From contig CAVRSV010000016.1 of the NCBI GenBank assembly GCA_963723965.1, positions 124,001-188,000 of the forward strand: a stretch of DNA of 64,000 nt, written 5' to 3'. Shown in pieces: positions 35,610 through 44,097 of the stretch (position 1 is its first letter; each line of letters begins with the position of its first letter). The notes under the pieces are model-generated. The model made no database searches. It was not told the origin of the DNA and saw only the letters and a list, made by a program, of their open reading frames with translations. The stretch comes from JARRKC01 sp963723965 (GTDB lineage: Bacteria > Acidobacteriota > UBA6911 > RPQK01 > JAPXNP01). Position numbers and translations under genes: made by a program.

Positions 35610-38012
35610 TCATTGCCCGGCCGGCGCGATCTCGACGTGCTGTTTGCCGCCGTGGAGGGCGATCGTCGTGTCGCCCCATTCGAGGGCGCCCTTCAGGCTC
35701 GACGGCAATTCCACGTCCGCGCTGAGGCCGTTCCCGCCCTCGCGCCTCAGCGAAACCCGGATCACTCCCATGGGATGGGGGACCGTGCCTTCGGCCCACT
35801 GCAGGGGGCCGAGGCTGGGAGCAATCCGGACGGAGGTGAAGCCGGGGGCCCCCGGACGGATTCCACAGACCGTCGCCAGGAATTCGTAATTCGGACTGGC
35901 GCTCCAGGCGTGGCAATCCGAGCGGGTGGGTTCCGGCTTTTCGGCGAAGGTGGTCAGCCCGAGTTCGAGCATCCTGTGCCAGGGTGCGAGGGACGCCAGA
36001 TACTGATCGGCCATTCCGGTTCGCACGAGGGCTCGGGTCAGATAGAAACGGAAGTAGAACGTTGCCTGGATCAGCGACCGGTCCTCGAGGACACGGGTCA
36101 TGACGGCACGGCCCTGATCCGGTGGAAAGAGGCCGCACAGGACCCCCAGGATGTTGGCGTGCTGGCTGAATACCCGTTTGCGGCTCGTGTCCGCGAGCAG
36201 GCCCCGTTCCGTGTCCCAGCAGCCCTTCAGGACGGCCTTCTTGAGTCGTTCGGCCAGCTGCCGATAGTGGGCTCCGGAAGCCCTGTCTCCAAAGGCATCG
36301 AAGAGTTCGGCGGCCTGCAGGGCCGTGTAGGCGAGATGAAGAGTGAGGATGGAGGAGGTGCCCTCGTGGACTCCTTCCGGGACGCCTCCGATCCGGTCCA
36401 CGACGCGCCAGGGCCATTCCTTCGCCCAGTCCACGAAATTCCACCAGGGAACGGGACCCAGCATGGCGTCGTCCGCGACCCTGGACTCGTACCAGTCGAG
36501 AACTCCCCGGATGCCCGGCAGGAAGGTGGCGACGAAGTCCCGGTCGTCCCGGTGCATCCAGAAGTCGTGCACCATGGAGACCCAGAAAAGCGAGTAAGGA
36601 GGGATGATCTGGGGGATGGCCGACGGGTACCGGCTCTGGGTCAGCCCGCCGGGCAGTCGGGAATCGTCGAAGAGCTGAATGGCCTTGCGCATGAGGCGGT
36701 CGTCCCCCGCCACGTAGAGCGAGATCAGCGCCTGGATGCGGGTATCGCCTACATACTGCATCTGCTCGTAGTAGGGGCAATCGAAGTAGGTTTCACCGGC
36801 GCACAGTCGGGCGGTGCGCCACCCCACCTGCCAAATCTTCGACAGGCTGTCGTCGCTGGCCCGGAAGCTCCCCTGCTCCTGGAACGGATAAGCGGTGAAC
36901 CGACCCTGAAAATCGAGAATGCGCAGCGGCTGCCCGGCGGTCTCGATGTCCAGTCGGACGTATCGAAAAGTGCGGAACCAGAGCGGACGGAAGACCCGGT
37001 CGCGGCCGCCGTCCGGGAAGAACCGGTCCTGCTGTCCCAGGATGCGGCGACCGGCGGTTTCGTCGCGGTTCCCCTTGGCACCCCGATCATCGACCAGAGC
37101 TTCGGCATAGGTCAGCATCACACTCGATCCGGCGCCCCCCTCGACGCGCAGTTCCGGGTAGGCGGTCGTCAGGAAGCTTTGGTCGACCAGGAGGGCGGCG
37201 TGGGATTCGGGCGGGATCGTCAGGGGCGCGTTCCCCTGTAGAAAACGGTCGTCGGCCTGGAGGCCCTCGGCCCGAACCAGGCGCCGCAGCCTCTGCGGAG
37301 TCTCTTCCAGGGGAGGAATCCGGCGCGGGACCAGAAGTCTTTCCAGATCCGTGCCGAGCCCCCGCGGAGTCCCCAAGCCGAGAACTCGCGGAGTTTCCCA
37401 GTCCGAGTCGTCGAAATCCGGTTGTTCCCATCCCCAGGGATAGGCTTCACCACGCACCTGGTCCCCCGGCCCGACGACGATGAAGGTGTTCAGACCTGTC
37501 GGCGGGAGGGGCGAATAGGCGGTGTCGACCCGGACCCGCCAGGACGCGCCGGTGTCCACGATTCGTTCGGGCCGGCGGTCTCCCTGCACGATGAATCCCG
37601 TGCCTTCGGTTATCTGCGCCCAGGGTATGTGTTCGCCGAAATTCCAGACGACGGCCGCCAGGACGTTGCGGCCCGTCACCAGAAAGGGCGCGATGTCGAC
37701 CGTCTCGAACCGCCAGTGCATGAGGTCGCCCCGAGCCGGCCCGATGGAGACGGAAGTTCCGTTGACGAACAGCCGGTAGCGGTTGTCTGCCGAAACATGG
37801 ATGACGAACGATGCCGGCCGGTTGCCGAGGTCGAAGGACTTGCGAAAGTGGTAGACGCCGTATTCACGAAGCGGCGCCTGGGGGGGCGCAATCCAGGAAG
37901 CGCTCCAGAAGCGGTTGAGGATCTCGGGATTGATCGCCGGCGCCTGGGCGGCCGAAGTCGGTTCCGGTGCCAGAAGCGCCAGCAGGAGCAGCAGGACGGA
38001 TCTCCGTGCCAT
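35610..38012 (-). CDS. GH78-like alpha-L-rhamnosidase, secreted
   Basis: The 800-residue protein has a signal peptide (residues 1-22, LLLLLALLAPEPTSA). N-terminal beta domains carry the lectin-like WSASWIAPP and FRKSFDLGNRPASFVIHVSADNRYRLFVNG. An (alpha/alpha)6 barrel from about residue 395 follows (TYFDCPYYEQMQYVGDTRIQALISLYV), then a C-terminal beta domain. The DCPYYEQMQYVGD stretch corresponds to the rhamnosidase DCPQRDERLGWTGD-like motif. It likely removes rhamnose or a related sugar from plant or bacterial glycans. ATG 38012 is the first start giving a signal peptide; its ribosome binding site is weak. Confidence 0.88.
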   Translation of the reverse strand: MARRSVLLLLLALLAPEPTSAAQAPAINPEILNRFWSASWIAPPQAPLREYGVYHFRKSFDLGNRPASFVIHVSADNRYRLFVNGTSVSIGPARGDLMHWRFETVDIAPFLVTGRNVLAAVVWNFGEHIPWAQITEGTGFIVQGDRRPERIVDTGASWRVRVDTAYSPLPPTGLNTFIVVGPGDQVRGEAYPWGWEQPDFDDSDWETPRVLGLGTPRGLGTDLERLLVPRRIPPLEETPQRLRRLVRAEGLQADDRFLQGNAPLTIPPESHAALLVDQSFLTTAYPELRVEGGAGSSVMLTYAEALVDDRGAKGNRDETAGRRILGQQDRFFPDGGRDRVFRPLWFRTFRYVRLDIETAGQPLRILDFQGRFTAYPFQEQGSFRASDDSLSKIWQVGWRTARLCAGETYFDCPYYEQMQYVGDTRIQALISLYVAGDDRLMRKAIQLFDDSRLPGGLTQSRYPSAIPQIIPPYSLFWVSMVHDFWMHRDDRDFVATFLPGIRGVLDWYESRVADDAMLGPVPWWNFVDWAKEWPWRVVDRIGGVPEGVHEGTSSILTLHLAYTALQAAELFDAFGDRASGAHYRQLAERLKKAVLKGCWDTERGLLADTSRKRVFSQHANILGVLCGLFPPDQGRAVMTRVLEDRSLIQATFYFRFYLTRALVRTGMADQYLASLAPWHRMLELGLTTFAEKPEPTRSDCHAWSASPNYEFLATVCGIRPGAPGFTSVRIAPSLGPLQWAEGTVPHPMGVIRVSLRREGGNGLSADVELPSSLKGALEWGDTTIALHGGKQHVEIAPAGQ

Positions 38013-38023
38013 AGCGGCAGGGT

Positions 38024-38208
38024 AGGACAACCGTCCGAGGTTGTCCAGGAAGCAGAGTAGAGTAGGACGAGCTTCCAGCTTGTCCAGGGGGCAGGATCCC
38101 ACGAATCCGAGGCCAGCCCCAGGTCCGGCACAGCTGTGCCAACGCTTTCGGCGCTGGCGGTGGCGGCAGACCGGGGTGTCTGGACAAGCAGGGATGCTCG
38201 TCCTACTC
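38024..38208. repeat. Inverted-repeat hairpin cluster (GTAGGAC...GTCC type)
   Basis: A small hairpin GGACAAC/GTTGTCC lies at 38025-38046. It is followed by a larger pair: the left arm at 38060-38088 reads GTAGGACGAGC then CTTGTCC, and the right arm at 38179-38208 reads GGACAAGCAGGGATGCTCG then TCCTAC. All share the word GTAGGAC/GTCCTAC. The right arm overlaps the 3' end of the decarboxylase gene and supplies its stop codon (38203-38205). Confidence 0.7.
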
Positions 38209-39573
38209 GAGGACGGCCTGGAAGAAGGCCTCCAGATCGGCCTCGGTGAGATCCGCGTTGACGCAGACGAGGCGAACGAATTCCTGATCCCGAAAGGCGC
38301 CCCAGGCAACCTTCGCCAGGCCCCGACGGTCCAGTTCCGAGCAGACTTCTCGGGCAGGACGCCCGGAGACGCGGAAGCAGACATTGATCGACTCCGGTTC
38401 CAGGACCAGCTCGAGCTTCGGATCGCGCTTGACACGCTCGGCGGCCCAGCGGGCCAGCTCGAACTGCCGCTCGACCCGACGGGCGTACCCCGCGCGACCC
38501 AGCGCCTGGAACGCCATCCAGCACTTGAGAGCATCGTTGCGGCGCCCGCATTGCGGGGAGCGCAGGCCGGGATTGAACGCGTCCTCCTCCGACTGGAAGA
38601 GATAGCTGGCCGTTTCGGAGAGGTGGCGGGCGAGGAGGCCCTCTTCGCGCAGCAGGATGGCCGAAGCCCCGACCGGGACGCCCATCATCTTGTGCAGGTC
38701 CCAGGTCAGAGAGTCGGCGTCGCCACAGCCCTCGAGCAGGTGACGAAAACGCGGAGACAGGGCCACGCTGCCGCCGTAGGCCGCATCCACATGAAGCCAG
38801 AGGCCGTAACGACGGCAGATCTCGACCAGAGGTGGAAGCGGATCGAAGGCTCCCAGAACCGTCGTTCCCGCGGTGGCGTTGACGAAGAAGGGCGTGCAGC
38901 CCTCGTCCTGGTCCCGCCGGATCTGTTCCTCCAGGGCGCCCGGGTGGAAATGTCCCGCGTCGTCGGTCGGGACGATCCGGACCAGTTTGCGCCCGGTTCC
39001 CAGGATCCCGGCATTCTTGCGCAGCGAGTAATGACTCTGGTCCGATGCATAGGCGGTCAGGCGCGCACCGCGCAGTCCCTCATCCCGGACATCGGGGAGG
39101 GCCTCGTTGCGGGCCAGCATCATGGCTACCAGGTTGGAGAGCGAGCCGCCGGGAGTCAGAATCCCCTCGCCGTGCGGATATCCGACCTGGCGGGCAAGCT
39201 CGCTGATCAGGGAGCGTTCGACGAGCACCTGCAGGCCGGCTGCTTTGTAGGTGTGCACACTGTTGTTGAGCGCCGACGCCAGAATATCTCCGGCCAGCGC
39301 AGGAACGACACGACCTCCGAACAACTGGTTGAAAAACGTCCGTCCGGCCGTTCTCGGTGTCGCCAGCACGACCTGCCGGGCCAGGGCATAGAGCTCCTCT
39401 GCTGTCTTTCCCTGCTCGGGGATGGCGAGGTCGAAGTTCGCCGACAACTCCTCCGGAGTCCGGTAGGGAAGGCAGGGCCGTCCTGTTTCCGCCTCGAACA
39501 GTTCCGCCAGGATACCCATCGTCCACTCGAGATGGGACCAAGGACGATCCTCGAAACCCGGGTCGATTCCCAC
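38203..39573 (-). CDS. PLP-dependent amino-acid decarboxylase (group II)
   Basis: The 456-residue enzyme matches the glutamate / aromatic amino-acid / cysteine-sulfinate decarboxylase family. PLP lysine Lys295 is in SLTWDLHKMMGVP, DAAYGG (264-269) holds the PLP-pairing Asp, and FNQLFGGRVVPALAGDIL is the substrate region. It removes CO2 from an amino acid; the substrate cannot be assigned. The start used is GTG 39573 with AGGAG upstream. ATG 39659, with its own good GAGAGG site, would be in frame after a one-base change, so the true N-terminus may be longer. Confidence 0.9.
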   Translation of the reverse strand: MGIDPGFEDRPWSHLEWTMGILAELFEAETGRPCLPYRTPEELSANFDLAIPEQGKTAEELYALARQVVLATPRTAGRTFFNQLFGGRVVPALAGDILASALNNSVHTYKAAGLQVLVERSLISELARQVGYPHGEGILTPGGSLSNLVAMMLARNEALPDVRDEGLRGARLTAYASDQSHYSLRKNAGILGTGRKLVRIVPTDDAGHFHPGALEEQIRRDQDEGCTPFFVNATAGTTVLGAFDPLPPLVEICRRYGLWLHVDAAYGGSVALSPRFRHLLEGCGDADSLTWDLHKMMGVPVGASAILLREEGLLARHLSETASYLFQSEEDAFNPGLRSPQCGRRNDALKCWMAFQALGRAGYARRVERQFELARWAAERVKRDPKLELVLEPESINVCFRVSGRPAREVCSELDRRGLAKVAWGAFRDQEFVRLVCVNADLTEADLEAFFQAVLE

Positions 39574-39838
39574 AACACGCTCCTGCTCCCGCGGGAGGAA
39601 CTGACGGCCGGGTCTGCGGCCTTCTGAAGAGCGCGGCGCGTCTGCTCCTGCGGCTTCATTTCCTCTCCGCCGCCACTCCGTGGCCGAATGGCACGGAATG
39701 CCGTGGACAGGTCGATGCGAAGGCCAATGTAAGTGCGGAGCAGGCAGCAGTCAAGTGAGCGGCAGCCGGGTCAGAGGGCGCCCCGACGAGCGGCGGAGAC
39801 GGACCAAGCAGGCGCCCGGCCGAAGCCGGGCAGAAAGC

Positions 39839-40183
39839 TCATTCCAGGGAGATCGACTGGACGTTGATGGTGTCGTCCTTGAGAGTACCTTCGACGGTCA
39901 CTCGGATATGGTTGGCCTTGTCGGAGCTCTTGAGCAGGGCCAGTGCGGTCTTGTTGCCCGAAGCGTCGAACTTGAGAAAGCTGCCGTCGGCAGTCAGTAT
40001 CCCGAATCCGCTGTCAGCGCAGTTGATGATGCAGCTGCGGGTGTGCGCATCCGGGTCGGCCTTGACCCTGGAGGCGCAATTGGAATCGGTCAGGGGAACG
40101 TTCTTCCAGGTGGCTCCATAAAGTGGAGCGGTCAGTAGCAGGGCAAAGGCGAGGACCATGATGAACGGAAATGTCTTTTTCAC
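39839..40183 (-). CDS. Small secreted protein of unknown function
   Basis: The 114-residue protein has a clear signal peptide (residues 1-23, IMVLAFALLLTAPLYGA). Three Cys in the mature part (NCASR, SCIINCADSG) could bind metal or form disulfides. The rest alternates like a small beta-barrel (FLKFDASGNKTALALL, HIRVTVEGTLKDDTINVQSISLE). It resembles small acidobacterial secreted proteins that I cannot name. The start is GTG 40183 with GAGGAG upstream. Confidence 0.8.
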   Translation of the reverse strand: MKKTFPFIMVLAFALLLTAPLYGATWKNVPLTDSNCASRVKADPDAHTRSCIINCADSGFGILTADGSFLKFDASGNKTALALLKSSDKANHIRVTVEGTLKDDTINVQSISLE

Positions 40184-40401
40184 GTTGCTCTCCTCGGTCG
40201 GGGGATCCGGCCGGGCTCTGCAGGTCCCGCGGAAGTGCGCTTCACCGGCACGCCGAAGACGGTCGGTGATCCGGAGAAGTGGAGTCGGTCGAGCGCCGCT
40301 CCAAGGTCCCTGCGTCGTGATGCGACCCAGCCTGGATCCGCTCGGGTGAGTGGTTGTTGGGAGTATTGTCTCAAAGTGTTAGTTGGAGTTCCATATTGAC
40401 T

Positions 40402-40514
40402 GGAAGGCAGAAGGCAGAAGGCGGAAGGCGGAAGGCAGAAGGCAGAAGGCAGAAGCTGGGAGCTGAGCGGGGAACCAGGAACTAGGAACCAGGAACTAGG
40501 AGCCAGGAACTCGA
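40402..40514. repeat. Heptad repeats entering the 3' end of the AsnB gene
   Basis: About seven GGCAGAA/GGCGGAA units (40402-40455) are followed by GGAACCA/GGAACTA units (40469-40514). The last units contain the stop codon (40496-40498) and final codons of the asparagine synthase gene. The rest of the gap from 40184 holds no gene. Confidence 0.85.
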
Positions 40515-42409
40515 GCCCGGTACTCGTCCAGCTGGCCTAGCCAGATCTCGGTGCAGGCGTATCGCCACAGAGCCGGAAGTCGCTGGCGGGAGAAGCGGTT
40601 CGGGCGGACCAGCCGCCGCAGCTCCAGTTCCAGTCTGCGTCGGTCCAGGATCCCGCGGCGCACCGCCTGACCCTCGAGGAGCAGTTCCCGGAGTCGTCGA
40701 AGCGAAACGGGGTCCTGGAAGTAGCTGAGGTAGGGGGTCGGCAACCCGACTTTTTGACGGCGCAGCCGAATCCTTTCCGGGAGACCTCCCTTCATGGCTC
40801 GCCGTAGCAGGCTTTTCGTCCAACCGTCGGCGACCTTCTCCGTCGGCGGCAGCCGGAAGCAGAACTCCACCAGCCGGTGATCGAGGAAGGGAGCGCGGGT
40901 CTCCAGCGAGGAGGCCATCGCCAGGGCATCCTCCGCCCGGACCAGTTCCGGGATCCCGCAGTAACGGAACTCCTGCCAGAGGGCGTTGTTGAGCGAACTC
41001 GCGAAGGGCCGGGGGATGTCGCCCCGCAGAAAGGCATGGAAGAACCTCTCGGGGGAGGGGGATCGGGCCAGCGGGGCGAAATCTCTGTTCAGCGAGGTCT
41101 CGTCGGCGCGACTGTAGAGACGGTGGCGTCTCAGCAGCGGGCGGGTCAGATCGAGCAGCTGATTGAACCGGGGAGGCCAGAACCAGGGCAGAAGCGCCGA
41201 CAGTTGAGTCGCTCTGGCTGCGGCCCCGGTCCCGTTTCCGCTTCCAGGCCGCAGCAGATCGATCAAATAGGGAACGAGGAAACGACGGTACCCTGCCAGG
41301 AGTTCGTCTCCTCCCTCGCCGATCAGGACCACCTTCACATGGCGATGAGCGGCCCGGAAGATCTCCCACATCCCGAGTCGACCGCGCAGCGGCGAAGGGG
41401 CGTCGTTGGCGCGTACGATCAACTCCATGGTCTCGACGAGCCCCGTGGGTTGCGGGCAAACCCAATGGGTGATGAACCGATCGGAGCGGCTCAGGACCTC
41501 CGCCGCATAGCTGCTCTCGTCAATGGACGGATGGTCGGGAAACTTCAACGAGAAGCAGTGGATGGGTCTGTCGCTGAGCTCCTCGGACAGCATGGCGACG
41601 GAGCTCGAGTCCAGCCCGCCGCTGACGCAGGCGCCGACGGGCGTATCGCTGCGTAGACGCAGGCGGACGGCATCCCGCAGCAGCTCTCGGAAGGACTCTT
41701 CGGGATGCTCGGGAGGCCCCATCGTCCCGGGTTCGAAGTCCCAGTAGTTCCGGGCAGGTTCCAGGCCGTCCAGGGTCGCGGTCAGGAATGTGGCGGGGGG
41801 GACCGCACGGATGTTGCGGTAGAAGGTCTCGATGCCCGAATCGGGATTGGCGCCGAGCAGATACGCTGCCAGCTCGGATTCGTCGATCTCGGCTTCTTCG
41901 GGGAAGGCCGCCAGAAGACCCTTGATCTCGGAGGCGAATGCCAGACGGGGTCCCCGTTCGGAGTAGAAGAGCGGCTTCAGGCCGAATCGATCCCGGGAGA
42001 GCACCAGGCGGCGGCGTCTTCGATCCCAGAGGGCCAGCCCCCACATCCCGTTGAATCTCGAAAAGCAGCCGGGACCCCACCGACGAAAGGCTTCCAGGAC
42101 CACTTCGGTGTCGCCCGTGGAGCGGAAGCGGGAACCGAGTTTTTCGAGGTCGGAGCGGATCTCGAGATAGTTGTGGATCTCGCCGTTGAAGGACAGCACC
42201 AGTTCTCCGTCCGGCGTGGACAGCGGCTGGTCGGAATTCGCCGACGGATCCATGATGCTCAACCGGCAGTGCGCGATCCCCAGGCTCTCCTGCAGGAGGA
42301 GTCCCCGGGAGTCCGGGCCGCGGTGCTCGAGGGCCCGCCGCATCGCAACCAGCAGATCTTCCTCGACGGGGCCGCCATCCCGATTCCAGATCCCCGCAAT
42401 GCCACACAT
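40496..42409 (-). CDS. asnB: Glutamine-hydrolysing asparagine synthase (AsnB family)
   Basis: The 637-residue protein has an N-terminal glutaminase whose nucleophile Cys2 (MCGIAGIWNRDGG) is exposed by Met removal; this fixes the start at 42409, with CAGGAG upstream. The synthetase half has the PPi loop SGGLDSSSVA and EGGDELLAGY. It moves ammonia from glutamine to an activated carboxylate, either aspartate or, in some homologues, a cell-wall or peptide carboxyl. It is divergent from a Mur-ligase-like gene, which leaves the acceptor open. The last codons (VPGS and stop) lie within a heptad repeat. Confidence 0.92.
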   Translation of the reverse strand: MCGIAGIWNRDGGPVEEDLLVAMRRALEHRGPDSRGLLLQESLGIAHCRLSIMDPSANSDQPLSTPDGELVLSFNGEIHNYLEIRSDLEKLGSRFRSTGDTEVVLEAFRRWGPGCFSRFNGMWGLALWDRRRRRLVLSRDRFGLKPLFYSERGPRLAFASEIKGLLAAFPEEAEIDESELAAYLLGANPDSGIETFYRNIRAVPPATFLTATLDGLEPARNYWDFEPGTMGPPEHPEESFRELLRDAVRLRLRSDTPVGACVSGGLDSSSVAMLSEELSDRPIHCFSLKFPDHPSIDESSYAAEVLSRSDRFITHWVCPQPTGLVETMELIVRANDAPSPLRGRLGMWEIFRAAHRHVKVVLIGEGGDELLAGYRRFLVPYLIDLLRPGSGNGTGAAARATQLSALLPWFWPPRFNQLLDLTRPLLRRHRLYSRADETSLNRDFAPLARSPSPERFFHAFLRGDIPRPFASSLNNALWQEFRYCGIPELVRAEDALAMASSLETRAPFLDHRLVEFCFRLPPTEKVADGWTKSLLRRAMKGGLPERIRLRRQKVGLPTPYLSYFQDPVSLRRLRELLLEGQAVRRGILDRRRLELELRRLVRPNRFSRQRLPALWRYACTEIWLGQLDEYRARVPGS

Positions 42410-42559
42410 GTGGATCTCCTGCCTACCCGAAGGGCCGAAACTGAGGCCCCGGCGCACCACTCATTCTGGCTCCAGGCGTCGGTCGGGTAAAGCCGGGTCC
42501 CTTCTCGGACACTTGTTTGGCTTGAGATTCACCGGCAGGACGTGTCTTAATCTGGACCC

Positions 42560-43864
42560 GTGGATGCGTCGTTTCCCCCCAACCGTGTTTCGACGGCCCT
42601 CGGTAGCAGGGCCGGGCGGGCGCATCTGATGGTCCGCCTTCACAAGCTCTGCTGGCCTCTGTTCCAGCACACCGCCTGGCTGTACCGCAGAACGCTGTTG
42701 CGTCGCACCCGAATCATCGCGGTGGTCGGTTCCTTCGGAAAGACGACGACGGCCCAGGCCGTCTCCTGTGCCCTGGGACCGGAATGTCGGCCCCCGGCCC
42801 TGGGCAATAACCGCAGCTATGTGGCGGAGGCTCTGCTCAGAGTCCCGCCGACGGCCCCCTGGAGCGTGATCGAAGTCGGGATCAACGGCCCGGGGCAGAT
42901 GCAGATGCTGGCCCGCATGCTTCGACCGAAGATCGTGATCGTCACCGGCGTGGGCTGTGAGCACAACCGGTCTCTCTTCAACCTCTCCGTCACCCGGTAC
43001 GAGAAATCGAGAATGGTTTCCGCCCTGGACTCGGACGGACTGGCACTCCTCAACGGCGACGACCCCAATGTCCGCTGGATGTCGAGCCGGACGCGGGCGC
43101 AGGTGACGACCTTCGGATTCGGCCCTGGAAACGACATCCGGGCCTGCGGGTTCCAGTGCCGGGGTCCCGAGGATGCCTCGATGACCGTCGAGTCTGCGGG
43201 GTCGAGCCGGCTTCTCCAGACGAGACTCCCTTCCCGCCAGCAGGCTCTGTCCCTTCTGGCCGCCTTTGCGGTCGGAAGGTCCGCCGCGATCCGACCGGAG
43301 ACGCTGATCGAGCGCCTCAGTTTGTTCGAATCCGTACAGGGGCGCTTTCAGCCCGTCCGACTCCCCTCGGGGGCGGTGATGATCCGGGATGAATTCAAAA
43401 GTGCCCAGGAGACGGTCCACTCCGCACTGGACGCCCTCGAGGAGATTCCCGCCCGCCGGAGGATCGTGATTCTGGGCGAGATTTCCGAGCCGGCGGGGAG
43501 CATGGGACCGGTCTACAAAGAGGCCGGGAGGCACGTGGGCCGGGTGGCCGACCTGGCCGTGTTCGTGACGCACAACTTCCAGCGCTATGCGACCGGGGCC
43601 CGAGCCTTCCTGGATTCCGGGCGCCTCATCAACGCGGGATCCCGCTTCGAGCGGGCGGTGGAGGCCCTGCGGAGCGAGTTGAGGCCGGGTGACGTGGTGC
43701 TCCTTAAAGGCCGGGATACCCAGAGGCTCGACCGGATCGCGCTGGCGCTCATGGGAGAGCGGGTCGGCTGTCACGTCCAGATGTGTCGACTTCCATTTCG
43801 CTGTGCCCGTTGTCCCCAGCTGGCGCACGGATTCGAAAGCGAGCCACCCCTTTCTCCGGGATAG
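42560..43864 (+). CDS. Mur-ligase-family protein (MurF-like) with C-terminal cysteines
   Basis: The 434-residue protein has P-loop VGSFGKTTTAQ (57-63) and the Mur ligase middle domain (NNRSYVAEALLRVP, VIEVGINGPGQM, VTGVGCEHNRSLFN). The C-terminal ligase domain has RDEFKSAQETVHSALDALEEIP and GEISEPAGSM, close to MurF. It lacks the roughly 80-residue UDP-sugar-binding N-terminal domain of true MurF. It adds C-x6-C-x2-C at the end (MCRLPFRCARCPQL), a possible zinc site. It should use ATP to form an amide bond on an unknown acceptor. The start is GTG 42560. The next gene upstream is the divergent asnB. Confidence 0.88.
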   Translation: MDASFPPNRVSTALGSRAGRAHLMVRLHKLCWPLFQHTAWLYRRTLLRRTRIIAVVGSFGKTTTAQAVSCALGPECRPPALGNNRSYVAEALLRVPPTAPWSVIEVGINGPGQMQMLARMLRPKIVIVTGVGCEHNRSLFNLSVTRYEKSRMVSALDSDGLALLNGDDPNVRWMSSRTRAQVTTFGFGPGNDIRACGFQCRGPEDASMTVESAGSSRLLQTRLPSRQQALSLLAAFAVGRSAAIRPETLIERLSLFESVQGRFQPVRLPSGAVMIRDEFKSAQETVHSALDALEEIPARRRIVILGEISEPAGSMGPVYKEAGRHVGRVADLAVFVTHNFQRYATGARAFLDSGRLINAGSRFERAVEALRSELRPGDVVLLKGRDTQRLDRIALALMGERVGCHVQMCRLPFRCARCPQLAHGFESEPPLSPG

Positions 43865-43923
43865 AGCGGGATAGAGATCGGTCCTCTGTTTCTTCCCAGG
43901 GATGCAGGTCTATCACTTGACGA

Positions 43924-43953
43924 GGAGCACTGGATGCAAGTACCTTAGAAGCG
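43924..43953 (+). promoter_or_regulatory. Possible promoter for the radical-SAM gene
   Basis: TTGACG lies 18 bp before TACCTT in the gap between the Mur-ligase-like gene and the radical-SAM gene. The -35 match is good and the -10 poor. About 140 nt of leader would follow; no riboswitch was recognised in it. Confidence 0.3.
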
Positions 43954-44097
43954 CTCTGGCGGGCACTATCCGACAGGGGCTGGCCAGCTTCCTCGACCCT
44001 CTCGGGACTGGCTGGAATTCATCTTTGACCTGGATTCAGGATCGAACCACCTGAAATACCCTTCCATTGAGGGTGGTCGCTGGGAAATGTGGAGCAG

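Noticed and set aside
35487..37241. Plus-strand frame of 584 codons opposite the GH78-like gene
   Set aside because: Antisense to a clear glycosidase frame and begins within repeats.
43865..44097. Cobalamin riboswitch before the B12/radical-SAM gene
   Set aside because: No B12-box-like sequence or expected stem order was seen in the 230-bp leader.
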